Source: Campylobacter helveticus (GTDB lineage: Bacteria; Campylobacterota; Campylobacteria; Campylobacterales; Campylobacteraceae). Taken from it: a stretch of 64,000 bases of DNA. Both the position numbers and the translations under genes were made by a program. Under the pieces are notes generated by a model. That model saw only the letters and a program-made list of their open reading frames with translations, was not told where the DNA came from and ran no database searches. The first letter of the stretch is position 1; each line of letters begins with the position of its first letter. The stretch covers positions 322,886-386,885 of the forward strand of contig NZ_CP020478.1 of the NCBI RefSeq assembly GCF_002080395.1, in the 5' to 3' direction. Of this stretch, positions 14,671 through 23,290 are shown one piece after another.

Positions 14671-15738
14671 ATGCGTGATTTAATACAAAAATTAGAAACA
14701 GAAGAAAGAATCAGTGAGGAAGAAGCTTATAAGCTTTATGACTTAGACCTTTTTACTTTGGCAAAATATGCTCATAAAAAACGCACAAAATTGCACGGGA
14801 AAAAGGTGTATTTTAACATCAACCGCCACATCAACCCAACGAACATTTGTGCGGATACCTGTAAATTTTGTGCTTTTTCAGCCCACAGGAAAAATCCTAA
14901 TCCCTATCTAATGAGCCACGAGGAAATTATGCAGATTGTGGATGAAACTGTGGGGCGAGGCACAAAAGAAGTGCATATCGTTTCAGCACATAATAAAGAC
15001 ACAAGTTGGCAGTGGTATTTAGAAATTTTTAAAATGATAAAGGCGAAATATCCAAATTTGCATATTAAGGCTATGACGGCGGCAGAAATTGACTTCTTGC
15101 ACCGCCGTTTTGGAATGAGCTATGAAGAAGTGATAGAAAAAATGCTCGAATATGGCGTGGATTCTATGCCGGGCGGTGGGGCTGAAATTTTTGACGAGGA
15201 AATTCGTGCGAAAATTTGCAAAGGTAAGGTAAGCAGTGAAAATTGGCTTAAAATTCATAAATTATGGCACTCAAAGGGTAAGCAAAGCAACGCAACAATG
15301 CTTTTTGGACACATTGAAGAAAGAAAGCATAGAATCGACCATCTCTTAAGACTTAGAAAGCTTCAGGATGAAACGGGAGGTTTTAATGCCCTCATCCCTT
15401 TGGTGTGGCAAAAAGATAATAGTTTTTTAGATATAAAAGAGCAGCTTGATAGTGAGGAAATTCTTAAAACCATTGCTATTGCACGCCTTGTGCTTGATAA
15501 TGTCAAAAACATTAAGGCTTATTGGGCGACGATGGGCTTAAATTTAGCGATGGTGGCACAAGAATTTGGTGCAAATGACTTAGATGGAACGATAGAAAAA
15601 GAAAGCATACAAAGTGCAGGCGGTGCTAAGAGTGCGAGGGGGACGAAACTTGAAACCTTTATAGAGCTAATTAAAACCTCAAATTTAATTCCCGTTGAAA
15701 GAGATAGTTTATATAACGAAATTAGGATTTATGAATGA
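14671..15738 (+). CDS. mqnE: Aminofutalosine synthase (menaquinone biosynthesis, futalosine pathway)
   Basis: A 355-residue radical SAM enzyme that joins SAM-derived adenosine to 3-(1-carboxyvinyloxy)benzoate to give aminofutalosine, the route campylobacters use for menaquinone. The 4Fe-4S motif is CADTCKFCAF (about residue 60), preceded by NINRHINPTNIC. HIVSAHNKDTSWQWY and DSMPGGGAEIFDEEIR are family-specific stretches. I prefer ATG 14671 over GTG 14662, because residues MRDLIQKLE give the normal start; neither has a strong Shine-Dalgarno. It overlaps the next gene by ATGA. MqnC has a related sequence, but MPGGGAEI and the length favour MqnE. Confidence 0.9.
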   Translation: MRDLIQKLETEERISEEEAYKLYDLDLFTLAKYAHKKRTKLHGKKVYFNINRHINPTNICADTCKFCAFSAHRKNPNPYLMSHEEIMQIVDETVGRGTKEVHIVSAHNKDTSWQWYLEIFKMIKAKYPNLHIKAMTAAEIDFLHRRFGMSYEEVIEKMLEYGVDSMPGGGAEIFDEEIRAKICKGKVSSENWLKIHKLWHSKGKQSNATMLFGHIEERKHRIDHLLRLRKLQDETGGFNALIPLVWQKDNSFLDIKEQLDSEEILKTIAIARLVLDNVKNIKAYWATMGLNLAMVAQEFGANDLDGTIEKESIQSAGGAKSARGTKLETFIELIKTSNLIPVERDSLYNEIRIYE

Positions 15739-17090
15739 GTATTTTTAAGCTTAAAGAAAATGGCACAAATGTAAAAACCGAAGTAGTGGCTGGTATCACA
15801 ACCTTTTTAACGATGATTTACATTATCCCTGTGAATTCGCACATTGTAAGTAATGCTGGTATGCCACTAGAAGCCTTAATCACCGCTACGGCTTTAATCA
15901 CCATTATCGCAAGTACTTTAAATGGGCTTTTTGCAAATACACCTGTGGCGATGAGTGTCGGTATGGGGATGAATGCGTATTTTACTTTTTCGGTTTGTAT
16001 CGCTCAACAAATTCCTTGGCAAAGTGCTTTGGGGGCGGTGTTTTTATCAGGCTTTATTTTTTTAATTCTTTCTTTTACAAATTTTCGTCTTTGGATCATA
16101 CGCAATATCCCTAAAGATTTACGCCTTGCTATTTGTGCTGGGATAGGCTGTTTTATCGCATTTTTGGGACTTCAAAAGATAGGTATTATTGTTAAAAATG
16201 ACGCGACTTTGGTGGGCATTGGTAATTTTAAAGACCCTAGTGTGTTATTTGGCATTTTTTCTTTGGTTTTGGTGGTATTTTTTTGGGCGATAAGACTTAG
16301 GGCGGCTTTTATTTTGGGTGTTTTGCTGAGTTCTTTAGTGCTTTGGATTGTGGCATTTTTCTTGCTTGAAAATTATGGTGTAAATTTAAATATCGAGGGA
16401 GCGATTTTTCCTAGTGAAATTTTTTCCTTGCCAAATTTTAGTAAGGAAAATGGACTTGGAGCGATAGCTTTTGAGCTTGATATTAAAAGTGCTTTAAGTG
16501 TAACGATGATACCTGTGGTTTTAACTTTTTTTATCACGCAGCTTTTTGATAGCATAGGCACGATTACGGGCGTTGGAGCTAGGGGGAAGATTTTTGATAA
16601 GCCTGTGGAGGGTGAGCGAAAATTAGGTAAGACTTTAATGGCTGATGCGGCAAGTTCTGTTGTGGGTGCTGGGGTCGGCACTTCGACCGTAACGGCTTTT
16701 GTGGAAAGCACGACAGGGGTTGAAAGCGGAGGTAGGACAGGACTTACGGCTTTGGTTGTTGCTTTTTGTTTTAGCTTGACGCTTTTTTTATTACCACTTT
16801 TTAAGGCTATACCGCCAAATGCCATTTATCCAGTGCTTGTGATGGTAGGAATTTTGATGTTTATGGAAGTGAAAAATATTGATTTTAGTGATAGTGCTAT
16901 TGCTGTTGGCACTTTTTTTACTATCATTATGATGCCACTAACTTACTCGATAACTTCGGGGTTTGCTTTTGGCTTTATTAGCTTTTTGTTGGTAAGGATT
17001 TTTAAAAGAGAGTGGGATAAGATAAATGTGGGGATTGTTGTTTTGAGTTTGATTTCTTTGGGAAATTTCTTATTGATTGCTTTAAATTAA
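15735..17090 (+). CDS. AzgA-type purine (adenine/guanine/hypoxanthine) permease
   Basis: A 451-residue inner-membrane transporter of the nucleobase-cation symporter family. The N-terminus reads VKTEVVAGITTFLTMIYI, followed by NTPVAMSVGMGMNAYF and the signature LFDSIGTITGVGARG (about residue 275), GAGVGTSTVTAFVESTTGV and a run of about 12 hydrophobic helices. The next gene is a phosphoribosyltransferase 6 bases away, so uptake and salvage of purines are paired. It overlaps mqnE by ATGA; MqnE chemistry releases adenine downstream, which may explain the coupling (inference). Exact substrate not determined. Confidence 0.88.
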   Translation: MSIFKLKENGTNVKTEVVAGITTFLTMIYIIPVNSHIVSNAGMPLEALITATALITIIASTLNGLFANTPVAMSVGMGMNAYFTFSVCIAQQIPWQSALGAVFLSGFIFLILSFTNFRLWIIRNIPKDLRLAICAGIGCFIAFLGLQKIGIIVKNDATLVGIGNFKDPSVLFGIFSLVLVVFFWAIRLRAAFILGVLLSSLVLWIVAFFLLENYGVNLNIEGAIFPSEIFSLPNFSKENGLGAIAFELDIKSALSVTMIPVVLTFFITQLFDSIGTITGVGARGKIFDKPVEGERKLGKTLMADAASSVVGAGVGTSTVTAFVESTTGVESGGRTGLTALVVAFCFSLTLFLLPLFKAIPPNAIYPVLVMVGILMFMEVKNIDFSDSAIAVGTFFTIIMMPLTYSITSGFAFGFISFLLVRIFKREWDKINVGIVVLSLISLGNFLLIALN

Positions 17091-17096
17091 GGAAAA

Positions 17097-17537
17097 ATGA
17101 TGTTTTACGCTTATGAAGATTTCGAAAAAGATGTGAAATTTTTAGCTAAGAAGGTTAAAGATGAATTTAATCCTGACGCCTTAGTAGCCATAGCTAGAGG
17201 GGGGCTTAGTTTGGGACATTCTTTAGCGGTGGCACTGAAGACTAGAAAATTATTTACTCTAAATAGTATCCATTATGATGATACGAAAAAACTTGATAGC
17301 GTTGAGGTTTTTAATATCCCAAATTTGAGTGCTTACAAGAGGGTTTTGCTGATTGATGATATTGTTGATAGTGGAGAGAGTTTAAGCGAGATAAAGAGAG
17401 TTTTGGAAGAAAAATTTCCCCATATAGAGCTTAAAATTGCGACGATTTTTTACAAAAAAACCGCACTTTTAGAGCCTGAATTTAGCGTTAAAGAGGCAAA
17501 AGAGTGGGTGGAGTTTTACTGGGATATTGAAATTTAA
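17097..17537 (+). CDS. Purine phosphoribosyltransferase
   Basis: A 146-residue type I PRTase. The PRPP-binding motif is VLLIDDIVDSGESL (about residues 80-93), and LVAIARGGLSLGHSLA (about residues 29-44) is the pyrophosphate loop. It would convert a purine base plus PRPP into a nucleotide, matching the permease gene just upstream. Xanthine-guanine or hypoxanthine PRTase is the likely class; the sequence alone does not settle the base. Start ATG 17097 or ATG 17100; the second has better spacing from AAGGA. A G6 run lies at 17199-17204, too short to be a convincing phase-variation tract. Confidence 0.85.
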   Translation: MMFYAYEDFEKDVKFLAKKVKDEFNPDALVAIARGGLSLGHSLAVALKTRKLFTLNSIHYDDTKKLDSVEVFNIPNLSAYKRVLLIDDIVDSGESLSEIKRVLEEKFPHIELKIATIFYKKTALLEPEFSVKEAKEWVEFYWDIEI

Positions 17538-17546
17538 AGGAAAAAT

Positions 17547-18227
17547 GTGAGAAAAATATTAGCCCTGTTATTATTTTTTAGCTTTACTTTTGCAGAAGTC
17601 GATGAGTTTGAGGCAGAATTTCAACAATATGAAGTCAGCGACCCACTTTCTGGTTACAATAAAATGATGACCGAATTTAATGTAGGACTTTATACTTATG
17701 TAATGCGTCCTGTGCTAAAGGGTTATAATACCATAACGCCTCGTTTTGTGCGTTCTGGTGTGAGGAATTTTTTGGATAATTTGCTTGCCCCTTTTCGTGT
17801 GGTTGGAAATGCTTTGCAGCTTAAATTTGATAATGCGGGTGATGAGCTGAAGCGATTTATTGCTAATTCCATTATGGGTTTTGGTGGGCTTAGGGATATT
17901 GCAAGTGAAATGGGGATAGAAAAGCACCCTGCGGACTTAGGGCTTGTTTTGGCACATTGGGGTGTGGGAGAGGGTTTTCATTTGGTTTTACCAGCACTAG
18001 GACCTAGTAATTTAAGAGATACGCTAAGTCTTCCAGCATTTTGGTATGCCACACCTGTGGCTTATATCGAGCCAACTTATGCAAGTTTTTTGGTGGGGGC
18101 TTATGGCTTTGGTAATGAGCTTTCCTTCCGTCTTGATGAAATTGATGAAATTTATTATAATACGCCGAATTTATACCCTTTCTTGCGTGACGCATACGAG
18201 CAAAGACGCAAAGAACTTAGCAAATAG
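17547..18227 (+). CDS. mlaA: MlaA/VacJ family outer-membrane lipid-asymmetry protein
   Basis: A 226-residue exported protein. MlaA removes mislocalised phospholipids from the outer leaflet of the outer membrane. Family features are DPLSGYNKMMTEFN (about residues 31-44), VRNFLDNLLAP, RFIANSIMGFGGLRDIA and the GPSNLRDT segment. It starts with GTG 17547 after AAAGGA. The signal peptide LALLLFFSFTFA is not followed by a lipobox Cys, whereas E. coli MlaA is a lipoprotein, so this one is probably periplasmic or anchored otherwise. It leads an operon with mlaC-like and RND genes (9-base and 1-base junctions). Confidence 0.88.
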   Translation: MRKILALLLFFSFTFAEVDEFEAEFQQYEVSDPLSGYNKMMTEFNVGLYTYVMRPVLKGYNTITPRFVRSGVRNFLDNLLAPFRVVGNALQLKFDNAGDELKRFIANSIMGFGGLRDIASEMGIEKHPADLGLVLAHWGVGEGFHLVLPALGPSNLRDTLSLPAFWYATPVAYIEPTYASFLVGAYGFGNELSFRLDEIDEIYYNTPNLYPFLRDAYEQRRKELSK

Positions 18228-18236
18228 GAAAGAAAA

Positions 18237-18806
18237 ATGCGAAAAATATTATTATCACTTATCTTTGCACTAAGTGCTTTTGCGCTTAATTTAAATGAAA
18301 TTGAAAGTTTTATGCAGAAAAATATCGATGAAAGTTTAAAAATTTTGCAAAATACTAAAGGCGATAAAAAAGCCGCAGCACAGGATATTTTTAAACTTTT
18401 TGATGAGGTTTTTGACTATAAATTAATGGCAAAATTATCTTTATCGAAATTTTATCAAAAATTAAGTCAAGAAGAGGTGGAGGAATTTAATAAGGCTTTT
18501 GAAGCAAGTCTTAAAAAAAGCTTTACGGATAAACTAGAGCTTTATAAAGACCAAATTTTGAAGGTTGAGGGTGGAGAGCAAAAAAATGAAAAGCGTTATT
18601 TTCTCACAAGTTCTATGATGGTAGATGGAGAAAAAAAGCTTATTATATTTAAATTTTATAAAGAAAATAATAATTGGCTGATTTACGATGTCGATGTTTT
18701 GGGTGTTAGCATTATCCAAACTTACCGCTCACAATTTGGCGACATTTTAGAAAATGGCACTTTTAAAGACTTATTATCCAAGCTTAATGACATCGTCATC
18801 AAATAA
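18237..18806 (+). CDS. mlaC: MlaC-like periplasmic phospholipid carrier
   Basis: A 189-residue exported protein. The signal peptide is MRKILLSLIFALSAFA; the mature part follows the MlaC (Tol_Tol_Ttg2) pattern, with FKLFDEVFDYKLMAKLSLSK and the C-terminal GVSIIQTYRSQFGDILENG block. MlaC ferries phospholipids between outer and inner membranes. Its stop codon shares a base with the next gene's ATG (TAATG), so it is coupled to the RND protein, which here takes the place of the usual MlaFEDB ABC complex. Confidence 0.87.
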   Translation: MRKILLSLIFALSAFALNLNEIESFMQKNIDESLKILQNTKGDKKAAAQDIFKLFDEVFDYKLMAKLSLSKFYQKLSQEEVEEFNKAFEASLKKSFTDKLELYKDQILKVEGGEQKNEKRYFLTSSMMVDGEKKLIIFKFYKENNNWLIYDVDVLGVSIIQTYRSQFGDILENGTFKDLLSKLNDIVIK

Positions 18807-21250
18807 TGGCTTTTTTCTTAAAATTTCTCATTAATCACCCTAAAAGCACTCTTTTAAGCACTTTGCTTTTTTGTGTGTTTTTGAGTTTTTTTGCTTTTAA
18901 GCTTCATATTGACGCGAGTGCGGAGAGTTTGCTTTTAGAAGATGATAAAGATTTAAAGATTTTTAGAGAGCTTTCTAAGCATTATAAGAGTGATAATTTT
19001 TTAATGTTAGCCTTTAAGCCAAATGATAAAAATCCTTTTAGCGAGGAAAGCTTAAAGAATTTAGAAAGCTTACATCAAAAACTTGAGGGTGTGAGGGGCG
19101 TGGAGAGGGTTTTTAGCATTATTAATGCACCCTTGCTTTTAAGTAGTGAAAATAAAGATTTAAAAGAATTAATGCAAAATATTCCAAGCATTTTAAGCGA
19201 GGATATTAATCAAACTAAGGCTCAAAATGAAATTCTTACTAGTCCATTTTATCTTAATAATATCATCGCAAAAGACGGCAAAACCACAGCTTTAATTATC
19301 TATCTTAAGCCCGATTTAACTTATATTAATCTCATTGAAGCAAGGGATAATGCCAAAGATGAAAATGAAAAAGAGCATTTAAGAATTCAAATCAAAAATC
19401 ATCAAGAAATGCAAAATGCTCTTAATAAAGCACTTTTAGAACAAATCCGCTCCATAATGAGTGCTTATGAAAAAGATGGTAAGCTTTATCTTGGTGGCGT
19501 GAGTATGATAAGTGATGATATGATAAGCTACATCAAGGACGATTTGGCACTTTATGGAATTTTTTTAGTCTTTTTGCTAGGCTTTGCACTTTGGTATTTT
19601 TTCCGTTCTTTTACTTTGATGATTTTATCGCTTTTGATTTGTTTTATTTCTTTAAGTTCTGCTAGTGGGCTTTTTGCCTTGCTTAATTTTCCTATTACCG
19701 TGATTTCGTCTAATTATGCTCCGTTAATGCTTATCATCACGCTTTCTGTTGTTGTGCATTTGATTACACATTTTATAGAAATTTCGCGTCTTTATCCAAA
19801 TACAACGCAAAAACGCTTGGTTTTACAAACTCTACTTTCTAAGGCAAAACCTAGTTTTTTTGCCATTTTTACAACGATGATAGGTTTTTTTTCTTTGATT
19901 TTTTCGCAGATAGAGCCTATTATTAAACTTGGGATTATGATGAGTCTTGGCATAGCGCTCGGTTTGATTTTGGCTTATCTTTTTTTAGCAAGTGCCTTAG
20001 TGCTTTTAAAGAGAAAAAATTTTACACAAAGAGAATTTAACCTTTCTTTTTTGCTTTTTTGTGCAAATGCTAGCATTAGGCACAGAAAGCTTATTTACAC
20101 TTTAGCTTTTATTACGATAATTTTGGCTCTTATAGGAATTCCTAAGCTTAAAGTGGAAAATTCTTTTGTCAATTATTTTAAAGACGGCAGTGCGATTAAA
20201 GAGGGTTTGCTCATTATTGATAAGGATTTAGGTGGAACACTGCCGCTTGATATTATTGTTCGCTTTAAAGATAATAAAAAAAATGAGCTTAAAGAAAGCG
20301 AGGTGCTAGATAGTTTTGAAAATGAATTTGAAAGCCTTGCTGCTAAGGATACTTATTGGTTTGATTCTAAAAAAACGCGTATTGCTAAAAAGGTACATCA
20401 GTTTTTGGAAAATAAGGAATTTGTGGGGTCGGTTTTAAGCCTTAATAGTCTTTTAATGCTAGGAAAAAATATTAATGAGGGAAAAGATTTAGATGATTTT
20501 GCTTTAGCGTTTTTAAATGAAAATTTACCTGAAAATTTCAAGCAAGATTTACTTTCGCCTTTTGTTAATATCACGCAAAACGAGCTTAAATTTAGTATCC
20601 GTGTGATTGATTCTAATCCAAATTTAAAACGCGATACCTTTTTAAAGAGCTTAAAAACGGAGCTTAATGAGCTTTTAAAAGATGAGGGTGTGGAGGTGCA
20701 AATCACTGGTATAATGCTACTTTATAATAATATGCTTCAAAGCCTTTTTTCTTCGCAATTTGACACCTTAGCCTTTGTGGTGTTGGCGATTTTTGTGCTT
20801 TTTGTTTTGATATTTAGAAGTTTTAAAATAGCTACGATAGCTATAGTTTGCAATCTTATCCCATTAAGTTTGGTATTTGCATTTATGGGGTTTTTAAATA
20901 TCCCTCTTGATTTGATGAGCATTACCATAGCGGCTATTGCCATAGGGATAGGCGTTGATGATATTTTGCATTATATTTACCGCTTTAAAGAGGAGCTTAA
21001 ATGTGCTAGTGTGAAAAAAGCTGTGCTTAACTCACATCTTTTCATAGGCACAGCACTTTATTACACTACCATTAGCATAGTTTTGGGTTTTAGCGTGATG
21101 ATGAGTAGTAATTTTATCCCAACGATTTATTTTGGAATTTTAACAACTTTAGTAATGATTTTACTTTTATTTGGCAGTTTGTTTTTGCTTCCTAGTCTTT
21201 TAATAAGCTTTTATGCTAAGAAAAATAATAAGCCAAAACTGCTAAGATAA
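18806..21250 (+). CDS. RND/MMPL family lipid exporter
   Basis: An 814-residue inner-membrane protein with the duplicated RND design: one N-terminal helix, a large periplasmic loop, a five-helix sterol-sensing-like bundle (about residues 245-400), a second periplasmic loop, and a second bundle at the C-terminus with GIGVDDILHYIYRFKEEL. MMPL/HpnN-type RND proteins move lipids. Partnered with MlaA- and MlaC-like genes in one operon, it probably moves phospholipid between inner membrane and MlaC (inference). The ATG overlaps the mlaC stop by one base. Its tail runs 35 bases into a small opposing ORF. Confidence 0.85.
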   Translation: MAFFLKFLINHPKSTLLSTLLFCVFLSFFAFKLHIDASAESLLLEDDKDLKIFRELSKHYKSDNFLMLAFKPNDKNPFSEESLKNLESLHQKLEGVRGVERVFSIINAPLLLSSENKDLKELMQNIPSILSEDINQTKAQNEILTSPFYLNNIIAKDGKTTALIIYLKPDLTYINLIEARDNAKDENEKEHLRIQIKNHQEMQNALNKALLEQIRSIMSAYEKDGKLYLGGVSMISDDMISYIKDDLALYGIFLVFLLGFALWYFFRSFTLMILSLLICFISLSSASGLFALLNFPITVISSNYAPLMLIITLSVVVHLITHFIEISRLYPNTTQKRLVLQTLLSKAKPSFFAIFTTMIGFFSLIFSQIEPIIKLGIMMSLGIALGLILAYLFLASALVLLKRKNFTQREFNLSFLLFCANASIRHRKLIYTLAFITIILALIGIPKLKVENSFVNYFKDGSAIKEGLLIIDKDLGGTLPLDIIVRFKDNKKNELKESEVLDSFENEFESLAAKDTYWFDSKKTRIAKKVHQFLENKEFVGSVLSLNSLLMLGKNINEGKDLDDFALAFLNENLPENFKQDLLSPFVNITQNELKFSIRVIDSNPNLKRDTFLKSLKTELNELLKDEGVEVQITGIMLLYNNMLQSLFSSQFDTLAFVVLAIFVLFVLIFRSFKIATIAIVCNLIPLSLVFAFMGFLNIPLDLMSITIAAIAIGIGVDDILHYIYRFKEELKCASVKKAVLNSHLFIGTALYYTTISIVLGFSVMMSSNFIPTIYFGILTTLVMILLLFGSLFLLPSLLISFYAKKNNKPKLLR

Positions 21251-21296
21251 CATAAGCGGTGATAGCTATGCCAAGATATTTTAAAAAATTTTTCAT
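21216..21296 (-). CDS. Small single-pass membrane protein (26 residues), coupled to rdgB
   Basis: A short frame starts at ATG 21296, inside the ATGA overlap with the rdgB stop, and ends at TAG 21216. It encodes [17 protein letters not shown] followed by LAVLAYYFS: two Lys at the N-terminus and one hydrophobic helix of about 20 residues. The overlap is the usual mark of translational coupling. The 3' half lies antisense to the end of the RND gene. Function unknown. I cannot exclude a chance frame, but the membrane pattern and exact coupling argue for a real small gene. Confidence 0.5.
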   Translation of the reverse strand: MKNFLKYLGIAITAYVILAVLAYYFS

Positions 21297-21901
21297 TGAT
21301 AAGCCTTTTGCAGTGTTTTTAAGAGAATTTTAGCAAGTTTTAGAGCTTTGAAGCGGTGCGAAATGGCATTTTTTTCTTCATCGCTAAGCTCAGCTAAGGT
21401 TTTATCATAATTTGCAGGGATAAAAAGGCTATCGTAGCCAAAGCCGTTTTCACCCTTTTCTTTAGTAATGATTTTTCCATACATTTTTGCATTGACACTA
21501 AAAGTGCCAAATTTAGTGCCAAGGCTAAGCGCACAAACATAATGCGCAAAACTTTCATTAAGTTTTAATTTTTCCAACTCGCTGATGAGTTTTAAGCGAT
21601 TATTTTTATCATTAGCCTCTAAGGAATAACGCGCCGAGTAAATTCCCGGAGCACCCCCTAACGCATCAACGCAAATTCCACTATCATCACTCAACACAAT
21701 GTAATTTTCCTGCACTTCATTTTTTAAAGCTTTAAAAACCGCAAGAGATTTAATTTTGGCATTTTCCTTAAAGCTCTTGCCATTTTCTTCTATCTCAAAA
21801 GGTGCAATGAAGTCGTTTGAGCTATAAATTTCATAGTCATTTAAAAGCACTTTGAATTCTTTAAGTTTATGCGAATTTGAACTTGCTAAAATAATTTTCA
21901 T
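21293..21901 (-). CDS. rdgB: XTP/dITP diphosphatase (RdgB/HAM1)
   Basis: A 202-residue enzyme that hydrolyses ITP, dITP and XTP to clean the nucleotide pool. The N-terminus [16 protein letters not shown] is the Ham1 substrate loop; [22 protein letters not shown] contains the metal-binding acidic residues, GFGYDSLF is the base-recognition motif, and AISHRFKAL the C-terminal signature. I chose ATG 21901; the longer frame adds six unlikely residues and has no better ribosome-binding site (AAGGA lies about 8 bases before 21901). It is coupled to the small downstream membrane ORF. Confidence 0.95.
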   Translation of the reverse strand: MKIILASSNSHKLKEFKVLLNDYEIYSSNDFIAPFEIEENGKSFKENAKIKSLAVFKALKNEVQENYIVLSDDSGICVDALGGAPGIYSARYSLEANDKNNRLKLISELEKLKLNESFAHYVCALSLGTKFGTFSVNAKMYGKIITKEKGENGFGYDSLFIPANYDKTLAELSDEEKNAISHRFKALKLAKILLKTLQKAYQ

Positions 21902-22003
21902 CTTTAATCCTTGCACCAAAAGCTTAATCTTACTTTTTTTATCTTAATAAAGCGTTAAAGTCTTTTTTAGTAAAATAAGCCCTTTTTTAATCAAGGAAAA
22001 ACA

Positions 22004-23290
22004 ATGCGTAGTATTATGGTTCTTTCTTTCATCGTTGCAACTAGGTTTTTTGGGCTTTTTATCGTTTTGCCTGTTCTTAGTTTATATGCTTTAAAACTTG
22101 AAAATGCAAATGATTTTTTAGTGGGTTTGCTAGTCGGTGCGTATGCCTTAATGCAAATGCTATTTCAAGTGCCTTTTGGAGTGTTAAGTGATAAAATAGG
22201 GCGTAAAAAAACGATGCTTTTAGGCTTGGTCATTTTCATCATAGGTTCTTTAATCTGCTCTAGTGCAACAGATATTTATACTATGCTTTTAGGACGCATT
22301 TTGCAAGGCTCTGGGGCTATTGGAGCTGTGGCGAGTGCTTTGATAAGCGATTTTGTCAGCGAAGAAAAAAGAGGTAAGGCTATGGCTATGATGGGAGGAT
22401 TTATAGGCATAGCCTTTGCACTTTCTATGGTTTTAGCACCTATAATGAGTGCTAAATATGGGCTTTCAAGTTTGTTTGATTTAAGTGCGGCTCTATCATT
22501 TTTTTGTATTATTTTGCTTTACACTGCCGTGCCAAAAGAGCCTAAGATTACGCACGAGAATGACAAAACTCCGCTTTTAAGCCTACTAAAACAAAAAAAT
22601 TTAGCCCTAATGAACGCGACAAATTTTATGCAAAAAATGCTTATGTCTATTGCTTTTTTAGCTATTCCTATCGTTTTGGTTGGGCATTTTGGCTATGAAA
22701 AATTATGGGTTGTTTATAGTGCTTCTATGCTTGTGGGTTTTGTTGCTATGGGATTTGCTGGGGCTTTTGCAGAGAAAAGAGGTAAGGCAAAACAAATTTT
22801 GCTTTTAGGTGTTGCCTTTTTTATCCTTTCTTATATCTTTTTTGCTTTTTTTGAAAATCTTATCATTTTTATGGTCGCGGTGGTCATTTTCTTTTTAGGC
22901 TTTAATTTGCACGAGCCTATAATGCAATCTTGTGCGTCAAAATTTTGCAAGGTCAATGAAAAAGGCAAGGCTTTAGGTGCTTTTAATGCTTTTGGTTATG
23001 CGGGAAGCTTTAGTGGGGGTTTGATTGGCGGGGCGTTTTTACATTTTGATAATCTTAAAATTCTAGCTTTAATTTTAATCCTACTTGCTTTGATTTGGTT
23101 TTTTTCTTTACTTTTCTTAAAAAACCCTGCCGAGCTTAAAAATCTTTATCTCCCCCTTGATACTAAGCTTGATTTAAACGCTGTTTCAAAGTTAAAAGGT
23201 GTGCTTGAAGTGTATAGAAATTCTCAGCATCTAGTTGTGAAATTTGATAAAGCACAAGTGAGTCAAGAGGATTTAGAAAAAAGTTTATAA
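22004..23290 (+). CDS. MFS drug-efflux type transporter
   Basis: A 428-residue major facilitator with 12 predicted helices. The loop 2-3 motif appears as GVLSDKIGRKKTMLLGL (about residues 64-80) and motif C-like GRILQGSGAIGAVASALISDF (about residues 99-119). The C-terminal ~50 residues after the last helix form a short soluble domain (LKGVLEVYRNSQHLVVKF...), common in YajR-type exporters. Substrate unknown. AAGGA lies before ATG 22004. It ends convergently, overlapping tupC by 6 bases. Confidence 0.88.
   Translation: MRSIMVLSFIVATRFFGLFIVLPVLSLYALKLENANDFLVGLLVGAYALMQMLFQVPFGVLSDKIGRKKTMLLGLVIFIIGSLICSSATDIYTMLLGRILQGSGAIGAVASALISDFVSEEKRGKAMAMMGGFIGIAFALSMVLAPIMSAKYGLSSLFDLSAALSFFCIILLYTAVPKEPKITHENDKTPLLSLLKQKNLALMNATNFMQKMLMSIAFLAIPIVLVGHFGYEKLWVVYSASMLVGFVAMGFAGAFAEKRGKAKQILLLGVAFFILSYIFFAFFENLIIFMVAVVIFFLGFNLHEPIMQSCASKFCKVNEKGKALGAFNAFGYAGSFSGGLIGGAFLHFDNLKILALILILLALIWFFSLLFLKNPAELKNLYLPLDTKLDLNAVSKLKGVLEVYRNSQHLVVKFDKAQVSQEDLEKSL

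Noticed and set aside
16373-16825. 150-codon minus-strand frame inside the purine permease gene
   Set aside because: Shadow frame of a clear transporter, low-complexity translation.
17199-17204. G6 run in the phosphoribosyltransferase gene as a phase-variation tract
   Set aside because: Six G is short for slipped-strand switching in Campylobacter; similar C6 runs occur near 36310 and 39055.
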